From contig CAVWQI010000008.1 in the NCBI GenBank assembly GCA_963757185.1, positions 62,001-126,000 on the forward strand: DNA of 64,000 bases. Reading direction: 5' to 3'. Shown here piece after piece: positions 1 to 8,209 of this stretch. The position numbers and the translations under genes are program-made. This DNA comes from JAQBQB01 sp963757185 (GTDB lineage Bacteria > Gemmatimonadota > Gemmatimonadetes > Gemmatimonadales > Gemmatimonadaceae). The stretch's first letter is position 1; every line of letters begins with the position of its first letter. The notes below the pieces were generated by a model, which was not told the origin of the DNA, searched no databases, and saw only the letters and a list, made by a program, of their open reading frames with translations.

Positions 1-1573
1 TGTAATCCATACTCACGCCTTCGATCGGCCGCTGGGCAACGCCATTGACGACCGCTGGTGCCGGGATACCGGCCGCCTGGAGAATCGTCGGCGCGATGTC
101 GATCAAGTGGTGGAACTGCGGGCGGATGCCGCCAACATCCGTGATGTGACCGGGCCATGAGATCGCCAGGCCCTGTCTCGTACCGCCGAAGTGCGACGCA
201 ATCTGCTTGACCCACTTGAACGGGGTATCGAAGGCCCAGGCCCACGCGACCGCCATGTGCGGCTGTGTTTTGTCCGAACCCCAGACGTCGTAGTACTTCA
301 GCTCATCGGCGACCGGCATGTCGACGGCTTCGAGGGCGGCCATGTCGAACGGAGTTCCGACCAACGAGCCTTCAGCGCTCGTCCCGTTGTCGCCGCAGAT
401 ATAGATGATCAGTGTGTTGTCGAGCTTGCCCTCGTCCTGGACTTCCTGGATCACGCGACCGATTTCATAGTCGGTGTAGGCGACGTACGCGCCGAATACA
501 TCGGCCTGTCGAACGAACAGCTTCCTTTCTTCTGGGGTGAGCGTGTCCCATTTCTTGAGACTGGCTCCTCCGTATTCATTCTGACCGTCGGGCCACGGCG
601 TGAGCTGAGTACCTGCCGGGATCACGCCGAGCCGTTTCTGATTGGCGAAGATCTGGTCGCGCAGGTCGTTCCAGCCTTTGTCGAACAGGTGCATGTCGCC
701 GATCTTCTTGATCCACTCCGGCGTCGGCTGGTGCGGCGCATGCGAGCCGCCGGGGGCATAGTAGACGAAGAACGGTTGATCGGGCGCGGCGGCGTTCAGC
801 CCTCTGATGCGCTTGATCGCCTCGTCCGCCATGTCGGTGATGAGGTTGTAGCCGGGGTGGCCGATCCAGGGAAAAATCTGAGTGTGATCCTGGAACAGCC
901 ACGGCTTCCACTGGTCGGATTCGCCACCCATGAAACCGTAGAAGTAGTCGAACCCCATTCCGCTCGGCCACTGGTCGAACGGTCCCGACATGCTGTACTG
1001 GTAGCCTGGCGTGTTGTGGTTTTTGCCGAACCAGGAAGTGGCGTATCCGTTTTCCTTCAGGATTTCGCCGATGCTCGCGTTGTTCAGTCCGATGTCGGCG
1101 TCGTATCCCGGAAAGCCCGTGGCCTGCTCGGCGATGACACCAAATCCCACCGAGTGGTGGTTGCGTCCGGTGAGCAGCGCGGCGCGCGACGGGGAGCATA
1201 AAGAGGTGGAGTGGAACTGCGTATATCGCAGACCGGCCTTTGCAACCCGATCCAGCGTCGGCGTCGGAATGACGCCACCGAAAGTGCTCGAGATGCCGTA
1301 GCCCTGGTCGTCCGTCATGATCAGCAGAACGTTCGGAGCGCCCTTTGGCGCCACGTGACGCGCCGGCCAACAGGGCGTTGAAGTCTTGGCGGTCATGTTG
1401 ATCTGCCCGCCGAAGTTCGATGGCGGGGGCGGGACGTACTTGGGGTCGACCGTCGTCGTCGCGTTGGCTGAACAGGGCTCACCCGTTGTCTGCTGGGCCG
1501 AGGCGGGACGCGTAGCGGTCATGATGGCCGCCGCCAACGCCGCGAATACGAGTGTGGGTTGCTTCGCTTTCAT
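1..1573 (-). CDS. Arylsulfatase, exported (3' end outside window)
   Basis: Hydrolyses sulfate esters, probably in the periplasm. The frame is open from the ATG at 1573 to the window edge, giving about 524 residues with the C-terminus missing. It starts with a signal peptide ending near ASA-QQ. Residues about 55-62 carry the sulfatase N-terminal metal site (NVLLIMTDDQG). Cys126 lies in LCSPSRAALLTGR, the C-x-P-x-R motif in which Cys is converted to formylglycine, so the enzyme looks catalytically intact. Later blocks (FVYYAPGGSHAPHQ, GDNGTSAEGS) match family metal and substrate loops. Family assignment is firm; the substrate is unknown, since such enzymes act on aryl, sugar or steroid sulfates. 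The neighbour upstream on the same strand is another exported protein, about 70 bp away. Confidence 0.93.
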   Translation of the reverse strand, partial: MKAKQPTLVFAALAAAIMTATRPASAQQTTGEPCSANATTTVDPKYVPPPPSNFGGQINMTAKTSTPCWPARHVAPKGAPNVLLIMTDDQGYGISSTFGGVIPTPTLDRVAKAGLRYTQFHSTSLCSPSRAALLTGRNHHSVGFGVIAEQATGFPGYDADIGLNNASIGEILKENGYATSWFGKNHNTPGYQYSMSGPFDQWPSGMGFDYFYGFMGGESDQWKPWLFQDHTQIFPWIGHPGYNLITDMADEAIKRIRGLNAAAPDQPFFVYYAPGGSHAPHQPTPEWIKKIGDMHLFDKGWNDLRDQIFANQKRLGVIPAGTQLTPWPDGQNEYGGASLKKWDTLTPEERKLFVRQADVFGAYVAYTDYEIGRVIQEVQDEGKLDNTLIIYICGDNGTSAEGSLVGTPFDMAALEAVDMPVADELKYYDVWGSDKTQPHMAVAWAWAFDTPFKWVKQIASHFGGTRQGLAISWPGHITDVGGIRPQFHHLIDIAPTILQAAGIPAPAVVNGVAQRPIEGVSMDY

Positions 1574-1643
1574 GTGTGCTGCTCCAACGAGGAGTGGATC
1601 GAGAGCGGACCATCCGCACAGGTTCTGCACCTCCAACGCTTCT

Positions 1644-2552
1644 CTATTTCGCTTTCCCCTTTTTGGCCCCCGCTACAGGCCACAACATCGTCGCTTCCAT
1701 CCTCAGCTGCTCCGCGCCAGCCGACGTCGGGTTGTTCAGATTGTGATAATACTGAAGCTCAAAGCTCACCGGCTGATCCCCGATGTGGGTGATCTTCGAG
1801 ACGCCCGCGCCAATGGGCACCGTCCATTTTTCTCCTTCCGGCGAGCTCCAGTCCGCGGCGATGAGCGGCGAAGTCGAGATCGCCCAGGCGAAGGGAAGAT
1901 TGAAATTGATGAACGGCTGGATCGCGAAGTTGTTGAGCGGGTGGCCGTGCGCATCGCCGCCGATTCGCCACACGTTGTTCGCCAGCAGCCCTATGACCCA
2001 CGGACCGGGCGTCACGAGGGCGACCGCCGCCGGCCCCATCCCCCACTGTCCCGTTCGCGAGAACCGGTTTGTCGCTGTCGGAAACGAGAAGATCGGTCCG
2101 ACGGCCCAGGTGAGCTTCTCGGGCGCCCGTTTCGTGAAGAACGCTTCCTCTTGTGTGTCCGCGGTGCCTCCGCTCCGGAAGCCGTTCCCGAAGGGGATGC
2201 TCACGAAGGGCACGATCGTACGCGACACGAGGAGCCAGCGCTCACCGATCGGCAACGGCAGCACCGGCTGCACGTTGAGCACCATCTCGGCGTTCTCGCC
2301 GAGCCCGCCCGCGGTGAAGTAGTTGTACTGGAGCGGAAGCGAGATGAGGTTGGCGACGGGATTCTGCGATTGCTTGGCGAGGTCGGCCTCGGTCGCCTTG
2401 TGAGCAGCTGCTCTCGCTGAGTCGGCTCTCGCTGAGTCGGCTCCATCCTGCGCACGCGCTGAGGGCGTCGTTGCAACCAAGAGAGCTGCGGCGAGCGCGA
2501 ATGCTGTCGCGGCTGAGGGCTTCGACGTAGACACGCCGAGTTTGTTTATCAT
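1644..2552 (-). CDS. Outer-membrane beta-barrel-like protein (the family often labelled 'neuromedin U' in bacteria)
   Basis: A 302-residue exported protein of unknown function. An N-terminal signal peptide ends at ARAQ (about residue 35). It is followed by a short Ala/Arg/Asp-rich stretch containing two copies of DSARA, then by NPVANLISLPLQYNYFTAGG. That NPVANLISLP block is the hallmark of proteins misnamed neuromedin U, which are predicted outer-membrane barrels. The rest alternates hydrophobic and polar residues with many aromatic strand ends, and the C-terminus is basic (AKKGKAK). It lies between the DUF1254 lipoprotein and the arylsulfatase on the same strand, so co-transcription is possible. 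The barrel is inferred from pattern and family, not from structure. Confidence 0.75.
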   Translation of the reverse strand: MINKLGVSTSKPSAATAFALAAALLVATTPSARAQDGADSARADSARAAAHKATEADLAKQSQNPVANLISLPLQYNYFTAGGLGENAEMVLNVQPVLPLPIGERWLLVSRTIVPFVSIPFGNGFRSGGTADTQEEAFFTKRAPEKLTWAVGPIFSFPTATNRFSRTGQWGMGPAAVALVTPGPWVIGLLANNVWRIGGDAHGHPLNNFAIQPFINFNLPFAWAISTSPLIAADWSSPEGEKWTVPIGAGVSKITHIGDQPVSFELQYYHNLNNPTSAGAEQLRMEATMLWPVAGAKKGKAK

Positions 2553-2687
2553 TGTGCGCTCCCTCCCCCCGAGCAGGCCGCGCGAGATCGACGAGTGTTG
2601 TCTAACGACGCTCGAGAGTAGCTGGGATGGGACCTTGGTGCCGAAAAGCGCAACGGCTAAGGTCGATGAACAAACGGCGTCGGGTGC

Positions 2688-4196
2688 CTACTTCTCCCAC
2701 ACCGGCGTTCCGACCTCCACCACTCCGGGCGGCTTCCACCCTCCTCCGATCACCGTGTCGCTCGGCGAATGCATCCGCAGCACTAGATAGAAGTGCCCTG
2801 TCGGCGCCGGCAGCCAATTGCTTTCCTTCGGCCCGGCGATGGGATCGTGCTGGACGTAGATGTCGAGTGAACCGTCGGGATTGTGCGTCACAGACGCTCG
2901 TTTTGGGCTGATCTCATATCGGTGATTCATGCTCGGCGGCAAGAAGTGGTTCGAGTCGTACACGGTCACCGACCAGAACGCCTTGACCGGCGGCTCGTCT
3001 CCCTTTCCAAAGTGCAGCACGTACCGACGCGAACCGTCTAGCGGATGCTCGGTGACGTCCGTGCGCGTCATCTCGTGGACGACATCCTTGGGCAGATTCA
3101 TGTCGAGTCCGACGATCGCGAAGAAAGCGCGGAAGTCGGTTTGACCGTCGTAGGCACCGAGGTTGGTCGATGAGATCCAACCGTTCACGATCGGTGCTTT
3201 TTTCTCGACGGCGGCGATGCGCGCGATGCCGAGTCGAGGCACGTCTCTCAGGACGTCGGCTGCGTGAGCGCCAAGCTTCGCCGAATCGAACGGGTGCCCG
3301 GCGACGATGCCGATGCCGGCCATCTCGGCGACGATCACCGAGTCGGTGGGCGCGGGTGGATTGTCCTTCATGAGCATCGCGAGCCGGTTGAAAAACGTCG
3401 CCGCGTCGAGCGCGTTCACCTGATCGGGCACCGGCGTCTTCATGTCGATCGACGGATCGACGCGACCGGGCGGCCGCGCGCGCGGCTTGCCATTCGGGCT
3501 GAGCGGGAAGAGCGTGTATTGGCGCTGAAGCCCGCGAGCCGCCTGCATGTCTTGCGGCGTCTGCTCGGCGGCCGTGCGCCCGACGATCCATACGAGGTTC
3601 GTCGGCGACCGGATGAGCGTCGCGCGTAGCGTGTCGGCTGAGCCCTTCCACGTCGGGCCGACGATCACGTAGCGCTGTGGACCGGGGCGGGCTGTTCGCG
3701 CGCCCGGCGACTCGACAACATTCATCCAACCGCTGAGCATCGACATCACGTAGTAGCGGCCGTGTTCGTCGGGAACTGAGAGCTCGTACGGTTGGCTCGC
3801 GAGGTCGAGCCACGCGAGGGAGTACAGCATGCTCGCGCTTGGCGTCGCCACGGCTCGGAACGACGGGTCCGGATAGTTCGTCATGTTGGCGAATTGCCCC
3901 ATCGGCGCACGCGTTTCGCCGGTGGTCGCGACGTTGGTCATCACTCGTCGCATCTGGTCCATCATGACGAGCGGGTAGCCGTAGACGTACGCGTCGACCG
4001 CGAGCTGTTCGGCGTCATGCGCCGCGGCCGAGTCCTTCGCCAAGGTCGAGTCTCTTGTCCACATCGCGTTTGTTTGTGCTGTCGCTTCCGGTTGCGACGT
4101 CGCGCCTTTTTGCGCGTCGACCTTCTTGCACGCGTTGAAGGCGACGAAGGAGCTGAGCAAGGCGAGAACGGCCGCTCGAGTCTGAACGGTTGCCAT
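2688..4196 (-). CDS. DUF1254/DUF1214 domain lipoprotein
   Basis: A 502-residue exported protein of the DUF1254 (N-terminal) plus DUF1214 (C-terminal) family, whose biochemical role is not established. The start at 4196 is chosen over a longer reading frame. It gives a lipoprotein signal (SSFVAFNAC, lipidated Cys near residue 21) and has a GAGG ribosome site 8 nt upstream; the extra 47 residues of the longer frame are low-complexity Arg/Pro. DUF1254 is seen around residues 50-180 (AVDAYVYGYPLVMMDQMRR). DUF1214 is seen around 370-490 (FWSVTVYDSNHFLPPSMNHRYE). It is divergent from the carbonic anhydrase gene, with about 200 bp between the two starts. Confidence 0.88.
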   Translation of the reverse strand: MATVQTRAAVLALLSSFVAFNACKKVDAQKGATSQPEATAQTNAMWTRDSTLAKDSAAAHDAEQLAVDAYVYGYPLVMMDQMRRVMTNVATTGETRAPMGQFANMTNYPDPSFRAVATPSASMLYSLAWLDLASQPYELSVPDEHGRYYVMSMLSGWMNVVESPGARTARPGPQRYVIVGPTWKGSADTLRATLIRSPTNLVWIVGRTAAEQTPQDMQAARGLQRQYTLFPLSPNGKPRARPPGRVDPSIDMKTPVPDQVNALDAATFFNRLAMLMKDNPPAPTDSVIVAEMAGIGIVAGHPFDSAKLGAHAADVLRDVPRLGIARIAAVEKKAPIVNGWISSTNLGAYDGQTDFRAFFAIVGLDMNLPKDVVHEMTRTDVTEHPLDGSRRYVLHFGKGDEPPVKAFWSVTVYDSNHFLPPSMNHRYEISPKRASVTHNPDGSLDIYVQHDPIAGPKESNWLPAPTGHFYLVLRMHSPSDTVIGGGWKPPGVVEVGTPVWEK

Positions 4197-4393
4197 GAGC
4201 GATACCTCACAAAGGCGCGTGCGACGGCGCGGCGCGTGTCGCAACGTCTGAGGGGCAGGTATCAAACCGTCAGCCCGACGGACTCCCAGGGGCCAGCGCC
4301 CGGCTTCGCCCGACGGAGCGCTTGGACCTTCGACCAATGGTCGCGGCCCGTTCGCCGCCTAGCCTTGTAGACCGCAACGCGTCGACGTGAGCA

Positions 4394-5095
4394 ATGTCAA
4401 ACGATTCAGACGAGCGCCACGATTACTCGCGGCGTCGATTTCTTCACAGCATGGTCGCTGGGGCAACGATCGGAGCTGCTCGGCCATGGTCGGCCCTGCT
4501 CCCTCCGTCTCGCGCCGCCGCGACGACGAAGCTGCCGCCCGACGAGGCGGTCAAGGAATTGGTGGCCGGCAATCAGCGGTTCGTGGCCAATCGCTTGACC
4601 TCCTGCGGCCATGACCTCGCAGCGCTGAGAGAACACACCGTCGAGAAGCAGGAGCCGTTCGCCGCGGTGTTGGCGTGCGCCGATTCGCGCGTGCCCGTCG
4701 AGCTCGTGTTCGATCAATCGATCGGCCGCCTGTTCGTGACACGGGTCGCGGGAAATGTCGCTTCACCCGAGATCATCGCGAGCCTCGAATATGGCGTCGC
4801 GGTTCTAGGGATCAGCGCGCTCGTCGTGCTCGGCCACCGAAACTGCGGCGCCGTCAAGGCGGCGCTCAAGGGTGAGAGCGTGCCCGGACAAATCAGCTCG
4901 TTGTACGCCTACGTTCGCCCGGCGGTGGAGCAGGGCGCCGGGAACCTCAATACGGCGATCGATGCAAACGCACGCGTGCAGGCCGACGTGCTGCGGTCGT
5001 CGTCGACCGTGATACGCGAAGCGCTCAGCAAGGGGACCGTCAAGGTGATCGCCGGAGTCTACGATCTGGCCACTGGAAAGGTGATTCTGTCATGA
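4394..5095 (+). CDS. Tat-exported beta-class carbonic anhydrase
   Basis: Catalyses reversible CO2 hydration, here probably in the periplasm. The N-terminus SRRRFLHSMVAGA (residues 12-24) is a twin-arginine signal followed by a hydrophobic stretch, so the enzyme is likely exported folded with its zinc. The beta-class active site is complete: Cys95-x-Asp97-x-Arg99 (CADSR), then His148 and Cys151 in GHRNCGAV. At 233 residues including the signal it is of normal length. Its stop overlaps the start of the next gene by 4 nt (ATGA), so the two are translationally coupled. Family and zinc ligands are read directly; export is inferred from the signal. A role in periplasmic bicarbonate supply or pH control is inference. 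Confidence 0.93.
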   Translation: MSNDSDERHDYSRRRFLHSMVAGATIGAARPWSALLPPSRAAATTKLPPDEAVKELVAGNQRFVANRLTSCGHDLAALREHTVEKQEPFAAVLACADSRVPVELVFDQSIGRLFVTRVAGNVASPEIIASLEYGVAVLGISALVVLGHRNCGAVKAALKGESVPGQISSLYAYVRPAVEQGAGNLNTAIDANARVQADVLRSSSTVIREALSKGTVKVIAGVYDLATGKVILS

Positions 5096-5841
5096 GCAAG
5101 CGTCTGACGTGGATCGTATGTGCGCTCGCCCTTGCCACGGCCGGCGCGCGCGCCGCGGCGCAGATCGATACGAGCGGCCAGTGGCGATTCAACGTCACGC
5201 CGGACCTCTGGGCGCTGTCACTGCACGGCCGCGTCGGTGTCGGTCCGGTCGCGACCAACGCCGACGTGAGCTTCCACGACCTTCTCAAAGCACTCAGGTT
5301 CGCGTTCATGGCGAACGCGGAGGTGCGGAAGGGCCGATGGTTCGGCAACATCGACGTGATCTACGCGTCGCTCGGCAAGGAAAACGTGATCGCCTTCCGC
5401 GGCGACACGGGCAACCTCGAGCTCACGCAAAAGATGTCGATCATCCAACCTGTCGGCGGCTACACGATCGGCAATCAAAAGTGGTCGGTCGATTTCCTCG
5501 GCGGATTCCGCGCGTGGGATCTGAAGACCACCATCGACGTGGACGTTACGAGGCGGCCGACAAACCCACATTCGATCGACCGCGGCTGGCCCGACGCGAC
5601 GGCCGGGTTTCGGTTCCACTGGCTGCCTTATCAGAAACTGCGCGTCCTCGCCGGCGGTGACGGAGGAGGCGGCGGTTCGCACGGGACATGGCAGGCCTAC
5701 GGGTTGGTGGGCTACGACGTGTGGTCGAGGGTCGCGCTTGGGGCGGGGTATCGATACCTGTTCGTGAACTACGAGGACAACAACTACCTGCTCGACGCGG
5801 ACCTGAGGGGGTTCGGACTCGGGGCCAGTATTCACTGGTGA
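5092..5841 (+). CDS. Outer-membrane beta-barrel protein coupled to carbonic anhydrase
   Basis: A 249-residue protein with a signal peptide cleaved after ARAAA (about residue 23). The mature part alternates in the manner of a beta barrel: repeated aromatic and glycine strands (WRFNVTPDLWALSLHGRVGVG, GYTIGNQKWSVDFLGGFRAWD) and a C-terminal strand ending in LGASIHW with a terminal aromatic residue, as is usual for outer-membrane proteins inserted by the BAM machinery. It overlaps the carbonic anhydrase stop by 4 nt, so the two should be made in fixed proportion. A pore or structural partner for CO2/bicarbonate handling is speculation from context. I recognise no specific family. A degenerate 16-bp tandem repeat begins 7 bp after its stop. 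Confidence 0.78.
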   Translation: MSKRLTWIVCALALATAGARAAAQIDTSGQWRFNVTPDLWALSLHGRVGVGPVATNADVSFHDLLKALRFAFMANAEVRKGRWFGNIDVIYASLGKENVIAFRGDTGNLELTQKMSIIQPVGGYTIGNQKWSVDFLGGFRAWDLKTTIDVDVTRRPTNPHSIDRGWPDATAGFRFHWLPYQKLRVLAGGDGGGGGSHGTWQAYGLVGYDVWSRVALGAGYRYLFVNYEDNNYLLDADLRGFGLGASIHW

Positions 5842-5847
5842 GACTGA

Positions 5848-5959
5848 CGAAACTGCCGAAAACCGAGACTGCCGAAAACCGAGATGGCCGAAAATCGAGA
5901 CTGCCGAAGGGCGAAACTGCCAAGAACCGAAACGGCCAGACGCCGAAACTGACCGCCGG
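5848..5959 (+). repeat. Degenerate 16-bp tandem repeat, 7 units
   Basis: Seven consecutive 16-bp units of the form CGARACTGCCGAAAAC, with substitutions but no length change, begin right after the stop codon of the preceding gene. The same 16-bp period and core (CGARACTG) recur as a homogeneous array at 12062-12413, so the two arrays belong to one minisatellite family. This copy is more diverged and therefore probably older. Confidence 0.9.
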
Positions 5960-6201
5960 CTAACGCCGATCGGCTACGGCTAGCCGCACTCGGCTAACGG
6001 CTGCGGTCGACGGCACCTGCTCCAGGTGTCGATCACCTCTCGCATTTTCGCGCGCCGCGCGCCTTCATTAGTTACGTCGTCGGCGCCGTAACCAAACCGC
6101 GGTTCGGCCCTCGCGCCCTTCGGCCGTTGCGCTGGTTCGGCCGTCGCGCCCCTCGGCCTCAGCGCTGTACAAAGCAGTTCCGCCCTCCGCCCTTCCACGA
6201 A
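5960..6201. other. Non-coding stretch before the dehydrogenase
   Basis: Together with the 16-bp repeat this forms a 360-bp gap without a credible gene. The first 40 bp carry several copies of CGGCTA in both orientations (short palindromes around 5968-6000). The 100 bp before the dehydrogenase are low-complexity (TTCGGCC and CGCGCCC blocks). Reading frames through this part are open only because of composition. No convincing promoter was found. Confidence 0.5.
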
Positions 6202-7287
6202 ATGCCGAAAGCCGTCGTCATGTCCGCCCCTCACGCTCCACTCGCCGTCACCGAGATCAAGGAGCCGCACCTAGAACCCGGCGCCGCGCTGCTCAAGACT
6301 CTCTACTCCGAAGTCTGCGGCACCGACGTTCATCTCCATCAGGGCAAGCTCCAGGTTCCGTTCCCGATCATCCCCGGCCACGTCTCCGTCGGCGTCGTCG
6401 ACAAGGCGCGCGGAGATCTCAAGGACATCGACGGCCAGCCGATCAAGGAGGGCGACACCGTCACCTTCCTCGACGTCCACGAGACGTGCAACAATTGTTG
6501 GTACTGCCTCGTCGCGCGGCAGCCGACCAAGTGCCCGAATCGAAAAGTGTACGGCATCTCGTACAGCGCGAATGAAGGCTTGCTCGGCGGATGGGCTGAA
6601 GCGATCTGGATGAAGCCGGGCGTGAAGATGATCAAGATTCCAAAGGATCTCGATCCCGACACGTTCATCGGCGGAGGCTGCGGACTCGTCACCGCGCTGC
6701 ACGCGGTTGACATGGCGCAGATCCGTCTCGACGAATCCGTCGCCGTGCTCGGCGTCGGTCCGGTCGGACAATCGTGCGTCGGATTCTCGTCGCTCTCCGG
6801 CGCCGGCGAGATCATCGCCGTCGGCGCGCCGAAGGATCGACTCGCGTTCGCTAAGCGAATGGGCGCGACGCATACGCTCGACCTCGACCTTCGCCCCGAA
6901 GCTCGGCTCGCGGCGATCCGCGCACTCACCGGCGGACGAGGGGTCGACGTAGTGATCGAGGCGAGCGGATCGGCGGACGCGGTGAGTCAGGCGCTCGACA
7001 TGGTGCGCGACGGCGGGCGCGTCATCGTCTGCGGCCACTACACCGACAACGGCGCGATCGAGATGCACCCGCACTGGCAGCTCAACCGCAAGCACGTCGA
7101 GCTCAAGGGATGCTGGGGGTCGCGATACGACCACTTCCATAGAGCGGTGGCGTTGACGGCGCGGTTTGGCGCGATGAAGCCGTGGCGGGAAATGGTGAGC
7201 GGGCGATTCTCACTCGACCGTGCGGGTGAAGCGCTGGCGGCGGTGGAGAATCGGACGGCGATCAAGGCACTGATCGTCCCGGACTGA
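6202..7287 (+). CDS. Zinc-dependent alcohol dehydrogenase (MDR family)
   Basis: NAD(P)-dependent oxidoreductase of the medium-chain dehydrogenase/reductase family, 361 residues, cytoplasmic. The start at ATG 6202 (MPKAVVMSAP) matches the family N-terminus; an upstream in-frame ATG would add 25 low-complexity residues. The catalytic zinc region has Cys39 (EVCGTD) and His60 (IPGH). The usual GHE motif reads GHV here, so the conserved second-shell Glu is missing. Cys96, Cys99, Cys102 and Cys111 form the structural zinc lobe. The Rossmann motif VLGVGPVGQS appears near residue 190. The substrate cannot be read from sequence. It converges with the next gene across a small hairpin. Confidence 0.9.
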   Translation: MPKAVVMSAPHAPLAVTEIKEPHLEPGAALLKTLYSEVCGTDVHLHQGKLQVPFPIIPGHVSVGVVDKARGDLKDIDGQPIKEGDTVTFLDVHETCNNCWYCLVARQPTKCPNRKVYGISYSANEGLLGGWAEAIWMKPGVKMIKIPKDLDPDTFIGGGCGLVTALHAVDMAQIRLDESVAVLGVGPVGQSCVGFSSLSGAGEIIAVGAPKDRLAFAKRMGATHTLDLDLRPEARLAAIRALTGGRGVDVVIEASGSADAVSQALDMVRDGGRVIVCGHYTDNGAIEMHPHWQLNRKHVELKGCWGSRYDHFHRAVALTARFGAMKPWREMVSGRFSLDRAGEALAAVENRTAIKALIVPD

Positions 7288-7310
7288 GCCCTAGACCGTC
7301 GAACCGGGCA

Positions 7311-7325
7311 CCCGATCGAATCGGG
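7311..7325. terminator. Weak hairpin between convergent genes
   Basis: CCCGA-TCGAA-TCGGG can fold into a 5-bp hairpin between the stop of the dehydrogenase and the stop of the convergent gene at 7331. There is no T-run on either strand, so an intrinsic terminator is only a possibility. Confidence 0.25.
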
Positions 7326-7330
7326 CCGCG

Positions 7331-7975
7331 TCAATGCAGGCGCTTCTGGTATGCCAGCTGTATGATGAGTCCTCCGATATTCACGTACGCCGGCTTGCCG
7401 CGAAGGTTGTCTTCCCGCATGTAGTAGAGGTCCATCGACACAGGACCGCCCAGCTGGAGGGTGGAACCGCCGCGCGGCTCGAGGCGGGCAATCGTGCGAA
7501 AGCGCGAGTCGTAGTAGGCCTCGAACATCGCGTACGGTGCGAGCCCGAGGCCCTTTGGCGGCGGGATGCGGCCCAGCTCGAGGCGTTCTCGAGCGCGATA
7601 GGAATACTTGCCATCGACCCATCGCCATTCCACACGACTGCGGGTAAGAAGCCGCACGGGACCAGCCTTGAAGACACGAAGCGCGGCTTCGACCAACGGA
7701 CGCGACTCGTAAGTGTCCAAGCTGTAGCGATAACCGCCGCGCACGTAGCCGTCCGGGACGAACAAGAAGTCTTCGAACAGCCCGATCAGCGGATTGTGCG
7801 GCGTCTGCGACTCTTCGTCCTGTCCGGCCAGCTGAAGGAACGTCCGCGCATGGTCGGCCGATCTCCAATAAACGTCGAGCTCAGGCCTGTACTCGGTCGT
7901 CTGGGCGTGCGCCGCGGCGACGGCCAGGCCGATCGCGGCCGCGACGCGACCCGCCGATTTGCGCAGCCCGGGCAT
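7331..7975 (-). CDS. Exported outer-membrane-like protein, possibly DUF2490 type
   Basis: A 214-residue secreted protein. The start at 7975 (MPGLRKSAGRVAAAIGLAVAAAHAQ) gives a clean signal peptide cleaved before residue 25; the longer frame adds 46 Arg-rich residues with no family character. The mature part has the alternating pattern of a small barrel (GYRYSLDTYESRPLVEAALRVF, SRVEWRWVDGKYSYRARERLEL, PYAMFEAYYDSRF) with conserved Arg and aromatic strands. This resembles DUF2490 outer-membrane proteins, but without a profile search that label is tentative. Upstream, about 230 bp of low-complexity sequence separates it from the divergent zinc-ribbon gene. Confidence 0.62.
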   Translation of the reverse strand: MPGLRKSAGRVAAAIGLAVAAAHAQTTEYRPELDVYWRSADHARTFLQLAGQDEESQTPHNPLIGLFEDFLFVPDGYVRGGYRYSLDTYESRPLVEAALRVFKAGPVRLLTRSRVEWRWVDGKYSYRARERLELGRIPPPKGLGLAPYAMFEAYYDSRFRTIARLEPRGGSTLQLGGPVSMDLYYMREDNLRGKPAYVNIGGLIIQLAYQKRLH

Positions 7976-8209
7976 GCCGCGGAGTCTGGACGACTCGACG
8001 GCTCGTGGCGATGGGGTCTTGGTCCAATCGGCGACCGCTGAAATCTCCGCCCTTACACCGCGCAAACACCGGCGCTCTATCCCTTCGGGCGCCCGGCCCG
8101 TAGTCTGAATCAAGAGCGGCCAGTCTGAGCTCGCTCTTCGTTAGCTTCGCGCTTTTTCACCTTCGGGGTTCGTCCCCTTCGCCCTTCGTCAGCTTCGCCC
8201 TCCGGATTC

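Noticed and set aside
4197..4337. N-terminal extension of the DUF1254 protein
   Set aside because: The internal ATG at 4196 has a good ribosome site and gives a lipoprotein signal that the extension would bury.
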